A DNA stretch of 64,000 nt from Opitutus sp. ER46 (GCF_003054705.1 NZ_QAYX01000022.1:310001-374000), one strand, 5' to 3'. Shown: positions 54,690 to 63,811, numbered from the stretch's first letter. A program made the numbers and translations. Notes: generated by a model from the sequence alone, not told the origin.

Positions 54690-56978
54690 GTGCCTCGCCG
54701 TCTCCTCCCTCTCCTTGCCGCCCTCTGCTGCGTCGTCAGCACCTTCGCGGATCCGCTCTCGAAGAAGATCGACATCGACTTCTTCCGTGATGTCCCCAGC
54801 CGCAGCCTCAAGGGCCTCGCGACCCGCTCCGACGGCCGGCTCGTCGGCGGTCCCAAGCTCACCGACCTCACCGCCGCCGGCCTGCCCGAGCTGCTCTGGT
54901 GCCTCGAGCCCGCCGCCGCCCCCGACCGCTTCCTCGTCGGCACCGGCCCCGATGGCCGCATCTTCGAGCTGACCCTCAAGCTCGCCGATGGCAGCACCGC
55001 CGTCCGCGAACTCGCCAAGCTCGAGGACCCGCAGGTCTTCGCCCTCAAGCGTCTGCCCGACGGCAGCGTTCTCGCCGGCACGTCCCCGCGCGGCGGCCTG
55101 TACTTGTTGCGCGAGGGCAAGACCGTCGCCCGCGTGCGGCTGCCTGCCGATTCCATCTTCGACCTGCTCGCCCTCGATGCCCAGACAGTCCTCGTCGCCA
55201 CCGGCAACCCCGGCCGCATCTACCGCCTCGACCTCCGCACGTTCGCCGACTCCGGCACCGCCGCCGAAAAACCCGCCGACTCCTCACAACTCGCCGCCCG
55301 CGGCCTCACGCTCTTCGGCGAGATTCGTGACCGCAACGTCCGCCGCCTCGCCGCGCTCGCCGACGGCCGCTTCGTCGCCGGCTCCTCGCCGAAAGGTAAT
55401 CTCTACACGTTCCCCGCCGCCGGCGGCGCGCCCGTGATCCTCCAGGAAAACCGCGAGGCCGAGGTCACCGACCTTCTCCCTCAGCCCAACGGCGACCTCT
55501 ACGCCACCATCGTCTTCTCCGGCACCTCCGGCGACGCGCGCATCACGCCCGGCGCCGTCCGTGCCGTGCCGGCCACGGGCGAGGCCATCACCATCCCGAT
55601 CGCGCCGCTCACGCCCGCCGCCCAAATCGAAAAGTTCGGCGGCCGCAGCACCCTCGTGTTCTTCCCGGCCAAGGGCTATCCCGAGACGCTCAGCTCGCGC
55701 AGTGGCGTCGCGTTCTACCGGCTCGCCCGCTACGGCAACACGCTCCTCCTCGCCGGCGGCGACACCGGCGACATCGCCGGCTACGATCTCGACAGCCGCT
55801 TCGGCCTCACTTTCCCGGGCAGCATCTCCGCCCAGCTCAACGGCCTCGCCGCCATCGGCCCCGGTCGCTTCCTCCTCCTGCGCAACAACGCTCCCGGCCT
55901 CGCCGTCCTCGACTTCCAGGCCGCCGGCCCGCGCGAGGCCGAGACCAAGCGCATCGACCTCGGCACCGCCGCCCAACTCGGCGCGCTGCGTTTCAACCGG
56001 GTGCGCGCCATCGACGAGTCCGCCCTCAAGCTCGAGCTCCGCGTGAGCAATGGCTCCGACGAGGTCGAGGGCTGGGGACCGTGGACTTCCCTCGCGCTCT
56101 CCTCCGACGGCGGCTGGCGCGCCGCCGCCCTCCGCGGCCGCAACGCCCGCATTCGCCTCCAGTTGCCTGCCGCGCCCGCTCCCGCCGCCAACGCTCCCGC
56201 TGGCCGCGATCCCGTCGAGCTCGATCGCGCCTCCCTCTTCGTCCTTCCGCAAAACCGGCGTCCCCAGTTGCAGGAGTTCCACGTTCTCTCCCCCGGCTAC
56301 GGCCTCATCGTGGCCAACGAGCCCACACCGAGCGTCTCCACCACGCTCAACCAGCTCACGCAGACCGCCCCGCGCGACGACGACACCAAGCCGCGCAACA
56401 GCTTCCTCAACAGCCAGGTCGTCCCGCAGCCCGGTGCTCAGGTCGTGTTCTGGAACGTGACCGATCCCGACACCGACAACTTCACCTGCACGTTCTCCCT
56501 CCGCCGCGACGGCGAAACCACCTGGACCGACATCGTCACGAACACGCGCGACAGCTACGCGCAGTTCGACGTCTCGCACCTGCCCGATGGCCTCTATTTC
56601 ACGCGCCTCGTCGTCACGGAAACCGCGCCGCGCCCCACCGCCGAGCGCCTCACGCACACGTTCGAAACCGACGACCTCGTCGTCGATCACACCCCGCCCG
56701 AAATGCTCGAAGCCACCGCGCGCCGGAACGGCGACACGATCATCATCACCGTCCATGGACGCGACGCCCTGTCACTCCTCGACGGTATCCAGGCCAACTT
56801 CAGCAACGGCGTACAGGAGACGGTGCAGCATCCGATCGACGGCGTGCGGGACGGCCGCGAAGAAACCTTCACGTACGAAGTCCCCGTAGCGCGCGTCTCC
56901 AACGCAACCTCCGTCGAAGTCACCCTCTTCGACTCCCTCGGCAACACGACCTCCCGCCGCCTCACCTGGACTCCCTAA
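54690..56978 (+). CDS. Secreted propeller and Ig-like protein
   Basis: 762 aa from a GTG at 54690: VPRRLLPLLAALCCVVSTFA is a signal peptide. No in-frame ATG lies between the repeat tract and the signal. Residues about 30-430 repeat a propeller pattern (FLVGTGPDGRIFEL, VLAGTSPRGGLYLLR, VLVATGNPGRIYRLD, FVAGSSPKGNLYTF). The C-terminal 300 residues are beta-sandwich (WGPWTSLALSSDGGW, VVFWNVTDPDTDNFTCTFSLRR, VVDHTPPEMLEATARRNGD), like cadherin/Ig-type modules. Likely cell-surface or periplasmic, with a binding role. It probably works with the S55 protein before it, but that is from position only. Confidence 0.75.
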   Translation: MPRRLLPLLAALCCVVSTFADPLSKKIDIDFFRDVPSRSLKGLATRSDGRLVGGPKLTDLTAAGLPELLWCLEPAAAPDRFLVGTGPDGRIFELTLKLADGSTAVRELAKLEDPQVFALKRLPDGSVLAGTSPRGGLYLLREGKTVARVRLPADSIFDLLALDAQTVLVATGNPGRIYRLDLRTFADSGTAAEKPADSSQLAARGLTLFGEIRDRNVRRLAALADGRFVAGSSPKGNLYTFPAAGGAPVILQENREAEVTDLLPQPNGDLYATIVFSGTSGDARITPGAVRAVPATGEAITIPIAPLTPAAQIEKFGGRSTLVFFPAKGYPETLSSRSGVAFYRLARYGNTLLLAGGDTGDIAGYDLDSRFGLTFPGSISAQLNGLAAIGPGRFLLLRNNAPGLAVLDFQAAGPREAETKRIDLGTAAQLGALRFNRVRAIDESALKLELRVSNGSDEVEGWGPWTSLALSSDGGWRAAALRGRNARIRLQLPAAPAPAANAPAGRDPVELDRASLFVLPQNRRPQLQEFHVLSPGYGLIVANEPTPSVSTTLNQLTQTAPRDDDTKPRNSFLNSQVVPQPGAQVVFWNVTDPDTDNFTCTFSLRRDGETTWTDIVTNTRDSYAQFDVSHLPDGLYFTRLVVTETAPRPTAERLTHTFETDDLVVDHTPPEMLEATARRNGDTIIITVHGRDALSLLDGIQANFSNGVQETVQHPIDGVRDGREETFTYEVPVARVSNATSVEVTLFDSLGNTTSRRLTWTP

Positions 56979-56980
56979 AG

Positions 56981-57085
56981 CTCTTTCTCTTGCTCCTACT
57001 CTTCCTCTTTCTCTCGAGGGATTGAGGGATTGAGGGATTGAGGGATTGAGGGATTGAGGCACCGGCAATCGTTCTCGTTCTCTCA
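56981..57085 (+). repeat. Hexamer - octamer - hexamer element
   Basis: Begins two bases after the stop of the propeller gene: TCTTTC, TCTTGC, TCCTAC, TCTTCC and TCTTTC hexamers (about 56982-57014), then five perfect octamers GAGGGATT and a partial one (57016-57059), then CACCGGC and TTCTCG hexamers (about 57068-57085). Confidence 0.85.
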
Positions 57086-57537
57086 AGCGGATCGAGGATC
57101 GACGGATCGCTCGTCGTAGTCATACGCCGTTGCCTTCGCCTCTTCGACACCTCCGACGACCTCGACGCTCTCACGCCAGCCGTTGGCAGCCCATCACGTC
57201 GTTGCGCCGAATCGTAGTGGTGACTACCGCGACATCGCATTGGTTACGGCAACGACTGACGTCACCTCATTTTTCGCCGTCGCGCGCACGCCAGTCGCCG
57301 CGGAGCGTCACGAGCACCCCTCCGAGCGATCACCACAAACAATGGGATGCATCGGCAACCGCTCGCACGGAAAAAGAAGCTTCGGGTATCATCGAGCTGG
57401 CACTGAATAGCCTGAAGGCCTTTGCGAAGCTACAAGAGCAAGCGGCGATCGCACGGTAACCCAACGCCGGGTAACGACCGGAACTCCAAGAGTCGCAAGG
57501 CGGTTGGGATGGCTTGCCATGGAGGCGCAAACGTTTG
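57086..57537. other. Gap before the accessory island
   Basis: About 450 bp. An open frame to a TAA at 57459 ends in a helix-like stretch, SGIIELALNSLKAFAKLQEQ, and could be the end of a decayed gene, but it has no good start. G+C content falls visibly after about 57350, so the island boundary is near here. No tRNA or direct repeat marks an attachment site. Confidence 0.35.
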
Positions 57538-58065
57538 ATGCTTTTGCCTCCAGCAATGCAAGAGAGGTATTGGAGACTTCTGATTCAGCTGAAGGCCGAC
57601 GCGGTATATACGGGATGCTACGTCGAACGCTCAGAGGCGTGGGACAATGGCATCGCGATGTTCAGTGCGCTGGTTTCGAGCGGAAGCATTTCCGCGTGGG
57701 CTGTTTGGAAAAAATTCGACTGGCTGTGGGCACTACTTGTTGCGGCGTCCCAAGTATTGAACGTCGTAAAGCAGTACCTCCCGTTCAAGAAACGAATCCT
57801 CCCGGTTCGTGCGATTGCCTACGCGTACGAGGAGATTTTCCTCAAGGCAGAGTCTAGATGGTTCGACGTGGCACAAGGCAACCTGACGGAAGCTGAGATC
57901 AATGAGATGATCAGTGATCTCAAAGTGGACCAATTGCGGGCGTGGAAGAAGGGAGTCGGCAATCTCACGGTTCCCATTAGCAGCGGGGTCCGGAAGAAGT
58001 CGGACCTACTCACCGCCGAGTATTTTCGTCAGACCTATAGCATGTCAGTCACCATTCGACCATGA
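57538..58065 (+). CDS. 2TM protein of an unknown two-gene cassette
   Basis: 175 aa from the ATG before LLPPAMQERYWRLLIQLKAD; GGAGG lies 12 bases upstream. Two membrane helices make a tight hairpin: GIAMFSALVSSGSISAWAVW (38-57) and DWLWALLVAASQVLNVVKQY (61-80), followed by LPFKKR and a long helical cytoplasmic tail (AYEEIFLKAESRWFDVAQG, INEMISDLKVDQLRAWKK). The topology resembles SLATT-type 2TM effectors of defence islands, but the resemblance is structural, not by motif. Base composition is near 50-55% G+C on sampled lines, well below the neighbours, suggesting transfer. The stop overlaps the next ATG. Confidence 0.7.
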   Translation: MLLPPAMQERYWRLLIQLKADAVYTGCYVERSEAWDNGIAMFSALVSSGSISAWAVWKKFDWLWALLVAASQVLNVVKQYLPFKKRILPVRAIAYAYEEIFLKAESRWFDVAQGNLTEAEINEMISDLKVDQLRAWKKGVGNLTVPISSGVRKKSDLLTAEYFRQTYSMSVTIRP

Positions 58066-58223
58066 AACAAAACACCTCCATCAAGGCTGCAAAGATCATC
58101 ACCGAGGTTGTGCGGCCCAGACCCACGGAAGTCCCACTGCGTGAAACAAAGGGAAGCTCCACGCCTCCAACAAAGGTTGATGTACAGATGCCACCGGTTC
58201 AGCCACCGAAGAAGAGTAGCTGA
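58062..58223 (+). CDS. 53-aa proline-rich partner of the 2TM protein
   Basis: The ATG overlaps the TGA of the 2TM gene (ATGA). The protein begins KQNTSIKAAKIITEVVRPRP and ends VDVQMPPVQPPKKSS: a short basic helix, then a disordered Pro/Thr/Lys-rich tail. It is too short for a domain call. Overlap and shared base composition argue it is co-translated with the 2TM protein and may bind it. The stop is six bases before the first long direct repeat. Confidence 0.6.
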   Translation: MKQNTSIKAAKIITEVVRPRPTEVPLRETKGSSTPPTKVDVQMPPVQPPKKSS

Positions 58224-58229
58224 GCCAGA

Positions 58230-58773
58230 CCCGGGTTCGTCGCGTTCAGGTGATCGGTTCGAACGAAAGGGGTCTTCCCTGGTTCGACCGAAGGCGATCA
58301 AAAGGAGTCATCCCTTACCGTTTGCCTTTTGCCAACGCTGACGTTCTCCGCGGCATAGCGCGAGCGGCGTGCAACGAGGCTGATCGCGCCGGCTTTCACA
58401 GGCGGCGAATTCTTGCTCCATGCAAATCGTTCTGCCGCGCCGAGCCTGCCTCCTCAACTCTGTTTCCAGGGTACCGCCTTCGAGAGAACTGCCGTCGCAC
58501 GCGACTCCATGACGATGGCGGCGTTTCCCGCCGTTCATTCTCGCCGTGACCGGATCATCGTCCGCACGCGAACGTCTCGCGGAAACAGCGTGAATCCTGT
58601 GTCGATCGCGTAGCGGCGATCCTCAGAAATCCACGCGGCTCGCTTCAGATTCCCTCACAATTTCCGCGCAGAGTATCCGGACATTATGAAAAAGTATCCG
58701 GACATTATGGCGGAGTATCTGGACATTATCCCGCAACCCATTGCCACCACGCTCGTAATAATTGCAGCCCTCG
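58230..58773. repeat. Long direct repeat, copy 1
   Basis: 544 bp, nearly identical to 60058-60600 (roughly 97% by eye; about fifteen changes and one single-base indel, mostly in the second half). It begins CCCGGGTTCGTCGCG and ends AATTGCAGCCCTCG. Near its end are three 21-bp iterons, AGTATCCGGACATTATG plus four bases, at 58672, 58693 and 58714. Open frames inside it change mostly at non-synonymous positions between copies, so it is probably not coding. Confidence 0.9.
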
Positions 58774-58784
58774 AGGACTAAGCT

Positions 58785-60051
58785 AAAGGGGACGGACACG
58801 TTCGCCACATGAAACTGCGCAGGGATCGTCCGTCGTCCATCGATTTCGGGGATTGGCCGACATTAAAGGGCTTCAGCCTCAGCCGAGATCTCTCGGCGCG
58901 CTCGTCGGTGTTCTCATCGGCGCCGCGGGTCCGACATTGCTTTCATGCCGAACACCGAAGGGCAGCTCCGCCCCGTGCGCGGCTCCCTGCCGCGTTCGCC
59001 CACAAGTTCGGTCAGCTCAGCAAGGCTCCGCGAAGCGGTCGCAAGCCGGCGATTTCACCCCAGCCGGGGTCCGGCAGGTCATGACGTTTCACTCGATGGG
59101 TCAGGCTGTGCTTCGTCCGGTACGCGGCGACGTGCTCGTCGACGAACTCCCGCCCACCCAGGACAACCCCCTCGCTGAAATACCGGATCCGGCAGCGGAG
59201 CACGTCGGGCAGGCTCAGTTTCCCGCCGGCCTCGACCGCGGCCCGCACCTGCTTGACGGGGAGCGATGCCCTCCCCTCGCGCGCCGCGCCGCCGCTCGTG
59301 AACAGCAGCAGCCGATAGCTGCACTGCGCCTGCTCCCAGTTTCCCCCCACCACCGCCTGCAGGCCTTGGCGCGCGGGGACATGGCCACTCACCGCCTCAG
59401 CGTACCCGCAGAACCGGTAGTCCTTCGGATCCTTCGAGATTCCGGCGCGGACGCAGTTGAGATCGATGTACGCCGCCACCGTCTGGACGACCCGCTCCTT
59501 ACCCTCGAGCAACTGGCTCTTGAACCGATCCGCCCACACGGGTCCAAACCGCCGATGTCGGGCGTTGTACCAGATCGAGAAACGCTCCTTCAGCAGCTTC
59601 ATGTACTGAGATACGTCGTACATCAACGCCCGCTGCCGCTTGCGCCACGCCTCGGCGGCGGGGGTGTTCGCCGCCAGCCCGGCCCGGATCACCTCCAGCC
59701 GCGCAACTTGGTGCTTGGTCGGTTTCGGATAAAGCACCGCGTAGCGCCGGAGCAGTTCCGCGTCCGAGAGCTCCGGTCGCTGCGGCACCTGCACCAGCAA
59801 ATGAAAGTGATTCGACATGATGGCGTAGGTGAGGATCTCAACCCCGGCGAAGTCTGCCACCTGCCACATCTGCCGCCGCAGGATCTCCTTGGCGGTCGTG
59901 CCAAACATCCACTCCCCGTTCACCGTCCGGCTGATCAAGTGGTACACGCCCGGCTCCAGCTCCGAGTTCACTTTGATCCGTGCGCGCCGCATGCGCTACC
60001 GACAATTGTTTTTTACCTTTTAGTCAATCCATTTGCGTGTCTGTCCCCCTT
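58785..60051 (-). mobile_element. Y1 (REP-associated) transposase element between the repeats
   Basis: Imperfect terminal inverted repeats flank the transposase gene: AAAGGGGACGGACACG at 58785-58800 and CGTGTCTGTCCCCCTT at 60036-60051. It sits 11 bp from direct-repeat copy 1 and 6 bp from copy 2. Size about 1.27 kb, one gene. Confidence 0.65.
59012..59992 (-). CDS. REP-associated tyrosine transposase (Y1, IS200-like fold)
   Basis: 326 aa. The HUH motif is in ILTYAIMSNHFHLLVQVP. The catalytic tyrosine is likely in YDVSQYMKLLKERFSIWYN; the family block RRFGPVWADRFKSQLLEG, then VVQTVAAYIDLNCVRAG, is intact. RAYT proteins nick single-stranded DNA and act on REP hairpins scattered in the host genome; most are domesticated single copies. 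The C-terminal 120 residues are an extension without a recognised domain. The reading frame is complete, so it may be active. The start is the ATG before RRARIKVNSELEPG. Confidence 0.9.
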   Translation of the reverse strand: MRRARIKVNSELEPGVYHLISRTVNGEWMFGTTAKEILRRQMWQVADFAGVEILTYAIMSNHFHLLVQVPQRPELSDAELLRRYAVLYPKPTKHQVARLEVIRAGLAANTPAAEAWRKRQRALMYDVSQYMKLLKERFSIWYNARHRRFGPVWADRFKSQLLEGKERVVQTVAAYIDLNCVRAGISKDPKDYRFCGYAEAVSGHVPARQGLQAVVGGNWEQAQCSYRLLLFTSGGAAREGRASLPVKQVRAAVEAGGKLSLPDVLRCRIRYFSEGVVLGGREFVDEHVAAYRTKHSLTHRVKRHDLPDPGWGEIAGLRPLRGALLS

Positions 60052-60057
60052 GGCTCT

Positions 60058-60600
60058 CCCGGGTTCGTCGCGTTCAGGTGATCGGTTCGAACGAAAGGGG
60101 TCTTCCCTGGTTCGACCGAAGGCGATCAAAAGGAGTCATCCCTTACCGTTTGCCTTTTGCCAACGCTGACGTTCTCCGCGGCATAGCGCGAGCGGCGTGC
60201 AACGAGGCTGATCGCGCCGGCTTTCACAGGCGGCGAATTCTTGCTCCATGCAAATCGTTCTGCCGCGCCGAGCCTGCCTCCTCAACTCTGTTTCCAGGGC
60301 ACCGCCTTCGAGAGAACTGCCGTCGCACGCGACCCCGCGACAATGGCGGCGTTTCCCGCCGTTCATTCTCGCCGTGAACGCGTCATCGTCCGCACGCGAG
60401 CTCTCGCGGAAGCAGCGTGAATCCTGTGTCGGTCGCGTAGCAGCGATCCTCAGAAATGCGCGCGGCTCGCTTCAGATTCCCTCACGATTTCCGCGCAGAG
60501 TATCCGGACATTATGAAAAAGTATCCGGACATTATGGCGGAGTATCTGGACATTATCCCGCAACCCATTGCCACCACGCCTGTAATAATTGCAGCCCTCG
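60058..60600. repeat. Long direct repeat, copy 2
   Basis: 543 bp, same orientation as copy 1 at 58230-58773. The three 21-bp iterons are at 60499, 60520 and 60541. It ends about 180-245 bp before the low-coordinate end of the CRISPR array. Confidence 0.9.
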
Positions 60601-60778
60601 TACCCTCGGTGTCGACGCCGGATGGCGTGTGAAGAACCGAGAATGCACTCGTTCAGGTACCAGCGCCGGCTCACGCCATCCATTCCCGCGCGCAAACTCC
60701 GCGCCCCAAAGGGGCGCGCCCCCTACAGAGTCAGGGCGCAATCTCATGCATTTCCCCGCCAGAGACCGCGCCCCACCC

Positions 60779-60810
60779 CGCCCAACTCCCGCGCCCAACT
60801 GGGGCGCAAC
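60779..60810 (-). repeat. Decayed CRISPR repeat beyond the array end
   Basis: The segment ending CCAACTGGGGCGCAAC keeps the stem core of the CRISPR repeat (about 20 of the last 28 positions). It is followed by exactly 35 bases before the first counted repeat, the same as the array's spacer length. Confidence 0.5.
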
Positions 60811-60845
60811 TCGCGACACTAGACACACTCCTCTCGGCAATGGTC

Positions 60846-61803
<958 letters not shown>

Positions 61804-62071
61804 GGCGGGGATCTCAAGTCACACGGGGGGCGGGTGTCAAAGAACGAGATTCGCGAAGCGGCGTGCACGTGTCGGCTAACACGGGCGGCAGCGTGCGCCG
61901 GACCCGCGCTCCGCCCTGTCTGCCAACGCCCTCGAGAATTCGCGGACCCGCTCCGCGCTTGCCGTTCGGTTCCGGTCCGCGCGCCGCACGGTCGCCTGAT
62001 CCAAAGCCCCTCCTCCCCCCGAGAATTTAAAGACGCCTCACTCCCCCATTCCGCACGAGCGCGCAGGTGCC
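61804..62071 (-). other. Probable CRISPR leader region
   Basis: Lies on the leader side of the array as judged by repeat orientation and by the degenerate repeats at the other end. It has an A+T-rich pocket around 62020-62045 (GAGAATTTAAAGACG) but is otherwise G+C-rich, unlike most leaders. No gene is present; no clear promoter seen. Confidence 0.4.
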
Positions 62072-62137
62072 CATTCTAAATTCTGCATTCTACATTCTAC
62101 ATTAGCGTGATGCGGCCGCGCCGCGGCCGCATCACGC
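62072..62137 (-). repeat. Gene-end hairpin plus heptamer element, copy 2
   Basis: On the plus strand, heptamers CATTCTA, AATTCTG, CATTCTA, CATTCTA, then CATTAG (62072-62105). Then a perfect 16-bp hairpin: arms 62105-62120 and 62122-62137, first arm GCGTGATGCGGCCGCG. The stop codon of the xerC-like gene (62132-62134) lies inside the stem. The layout is the same as at 45756-45809. Confidence 0.85.
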
Positions 62138-63112
62138 TCGCGGGTGCGCTTTCGCGTAAATCTCCTTCAGCCGCGCCACGCTCACGTGCGTGTACACCTG
62201 CGTCGTCGCCAGCTGCGAGTGTCCCAGCAGCTCCTGCACGAGCCGCAGGTCCGCGCCCGCGTTGAGCAGGTGCGTCGCGTAACTGTGCCGCAGCTTGTGC
62301 GGCGTCAGGTCCAGCGGCAGCCCCGCCAGCGCCAGGTACCGCTTCAACATCTGCTGCACCGCCGACACGCTCATCCGCGTGCCGTTCGGATTCACCAGCA
62401 CCGGACTCGCCGGTCCGCTTTGCGGCGCGAACTCGCGCTTGAACTTCTCCAAGACCGCGATCGCCACGCGGCCCAGCGGACACAACCGCTCCTTGCGACC
62501 CTTGCCCAGCACGCGCGCCACGCCCGTATCCAGTTCGATCGCGCCATGGTTCAGCGCCACGAGTTCGCTCACGCGCAACCCGCCGCCGTAAAGCAACTCC
62601 ATCGCCAGCCGGTCCCGCCACGCGGTGTGCGCGTCGATCCCTTCGTTCGCCAGCAGCCGCTGCGGCCCGGCCAGCAGCAGCTTCATCTGCTCCTCGGTTA
62701 AGAATTTCGGCAGCCGCTTCTCCAGCTTCGGCAACGGCACGCCAAGAAACGGATTCCGCGTCAGCCGCCCGCGCCGCATCCAGAATTTGAAGAAGGTCCT
62801 CAGCCCCGACACGTGATTGTGCAGCGTCCGCCGGTCGAACCGCCGCTGCGCCTCGATCACGAAGTCACGCATCTCCCGCACCCCGAGCGCCTCGAACCCG
62901 CCCGCCCACAGGCCGGAGCCTTCCAGCCAGCGGTAGAAATCCTCAAACGCCTGCCGGTAGTTGCGCACCGTGTACGCTGAACAGCGGCGCTCCTGCGCCA
63001 GATGATCGGCAAACGGCTGCCACCACTCCGCCACCACCGCCGGCGGCACCGGAGCCAGCGCCGGATGTCCCGCCGCCGCCCCGCCCCCACCGGAACTCTC
63101 GGGCGCGCCCAT
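62132..63112 (-). CDS. xerC: XerC/D-type tyrosine recombinase
   Basis: 326 aa. The N-terminal SAM-like DNA-binding domain (about 25-120) and the catalytic domain are complete. Catalytic residues: R180 (YGGGLRVSEL), K204 (GKGRKERL), H272 and R275 (PHKLRHSYATHLL), H298 (LGHSQLATTQ) and Y307 (VYTHVSV). Xer recombinases resolve chromosome dimers at dif; some copies instead move mobile DNA. The position 15 bp behind mazG, with an ordinary composition, favours the chromosomal role. Residues 1-20 (SGGGGAAAGHPALAP) are low complexity. XerC and XerD cannot be separated from the sequence alone. Confidence 0.9.
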   Translation of the reverse strand: MGAPESSGGGGAAAGHPALAPVPPAVVAEWWQPFADHLAQERRCSAYTVRNYRQAFEDFYRWLEGSGLWAGGFEALGVREMRDFVIEAQRRFDRRTLHNHVSGLRTFFKFWMRRGRLTRNPFLGVPLPKLEKRLPKFLTEEQMKLLLAGPQRLLANEGIDAHTAWRDRLAMELLYGGGLRVSELVALNHGAIELDTGVARVLGKGRKERLCPLGRVAIAVLEKFKREFAPQSGPASPVLVNPNGTRMSVSAVQQMLKRYLALAGLPLDLTPHKLRHSYATHLLNAGADLRLVQELLGHSQLATTQVYTHVSVARLKEIYAKAHPRA

Positions 63113-63127
63113 CGCGGTCGCCCTCGC

Positions 63128-63811
63128 TCAGCTCCGCGCCGCGCCGCCGTCGCCCGGCGCCACGCGCGCCTCGACGTCGGCCATCACCTTCGTCGCGTGC
63201 AACCGCAGCGCGCCTTCGGGATCCAGCCCCTTCGCCCGCGCCGCCGCCGTAAGCTCAAACAGCATCCGCCCGAGCGTCGCGTCATCGAGCTGCGCGCCGA
63301 GCGCCTTCACCTGCGCCGTGTCGACGACGCCCTCCGCCGGCAGCGCCTTTTTCTCGATCTGCTTCCAGACGGCTTCGGCAAACATCAGCGCCGGCAACCG
63401 CGGCGGCAGGTTCTTGAAGATGCCCTTGGACACCGGGCCATTCTTCTTCTCGGTGGCCTTGATCTCCTCCCACTTGGCAATGACCTGCTCGGAGGTCTCC
63501 AGCTTGCCGGTCCCGAACACGTGCGGGTGCCGCCGGATGAGCTTCTCGTTGATCTCCCGCGCCACGTCGTCGAAGTCGAACGCCCCGCGCTCGCTCGCGA
63601 TCTGCGCGTGAAACACGACCTGGATCAGCACGTCCCCCAGCTCCTCGCGCATGTGCGGGTAATCCTGCCGGTCGATCGTCTCGATCAACTCGCTCACCTC
63701 GTCGATGAGGCAGCGCACCAGCGTGGCATGCGTCTGCTCCTGGTCCCACGGACACCCATCTGGCGCCCGCAACCGGGCCATGGTCTGTTTCAGATCGTCG
63801 ATCGCACTCAT
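63128..63811 (-). CDS. mazG: MazG nucleoside triphosphate pyrophosphohydrolase
   Basis: 227 aa from the ATG before SAIDDLKQTMARLRAPDGC. MazG hydrolyses NTPs to NMP and pyrophosphate and helps clear non-canonical nucleotides and limit (p)ppGpp effects. The first domain has DGCPWDQEQTH, the acidic Mg site E38/E41 (CLIDEVSELIETID) and E57/D60 (MREELGDVLIQVVFHAQ). The second domain has KWEEIKATEKK and LPPRLPALMFAEAVWKQ. Length is normal for two-domain MazG. The longer frame upstream to 63910 is unlike the family. It forms a minus-strand pair with xerC (15-bp gap). Confidence 0.92.
   Translation of the reverse strand: MSAIDDLKQTMARLRAPDGCPWDQEQTHATLVRCLIDEVSELIETIDRQDYPHMREELGDVLIQVVFHAQIASERGAFDFDDVAREINEKLIRRHPHVFGTGKLETSEQVIAKWEEIKATEKKNGPVSKGIFKNLPPRLPALMFAEAVWKQIEKKALPAEGVVDTAQVKALGAQLDDATLGRMLFELTAAARAKGLDPEGALRLHATKVMADVEARVAPGDGGAARS

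Noticed and set aside
57130-57459. 109-codon frame before the 2TM gene
   Set aside because: TTG start, composition-biased first half, no SD. Only the final helix-like stretch looks protein-like, so I describe it as a possible remnant.
58250-58290. GGTTCGAAC / GGTTCGACC motifs that resemble a tRNA T arm
   Set aside because: No acceptor, D or anticodon stem can be built around them; no tRNA gene was found in the window.
58250-58549. 99-aa frame inside direct repeat 1, also present in repeat 2 (60078-60377)
   Set aside because: Differences between the copies are mostly amino-acid changing, which argues against selection on the protein.
62132-63112. The XerC-like recombinase as integrase of the adjacent island
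   Set aside because: It forms a tight pair with mazG and has normal composition; no attachment-site repeats are seen around 57-62 kb. The chromosomal role is the simpler reading.
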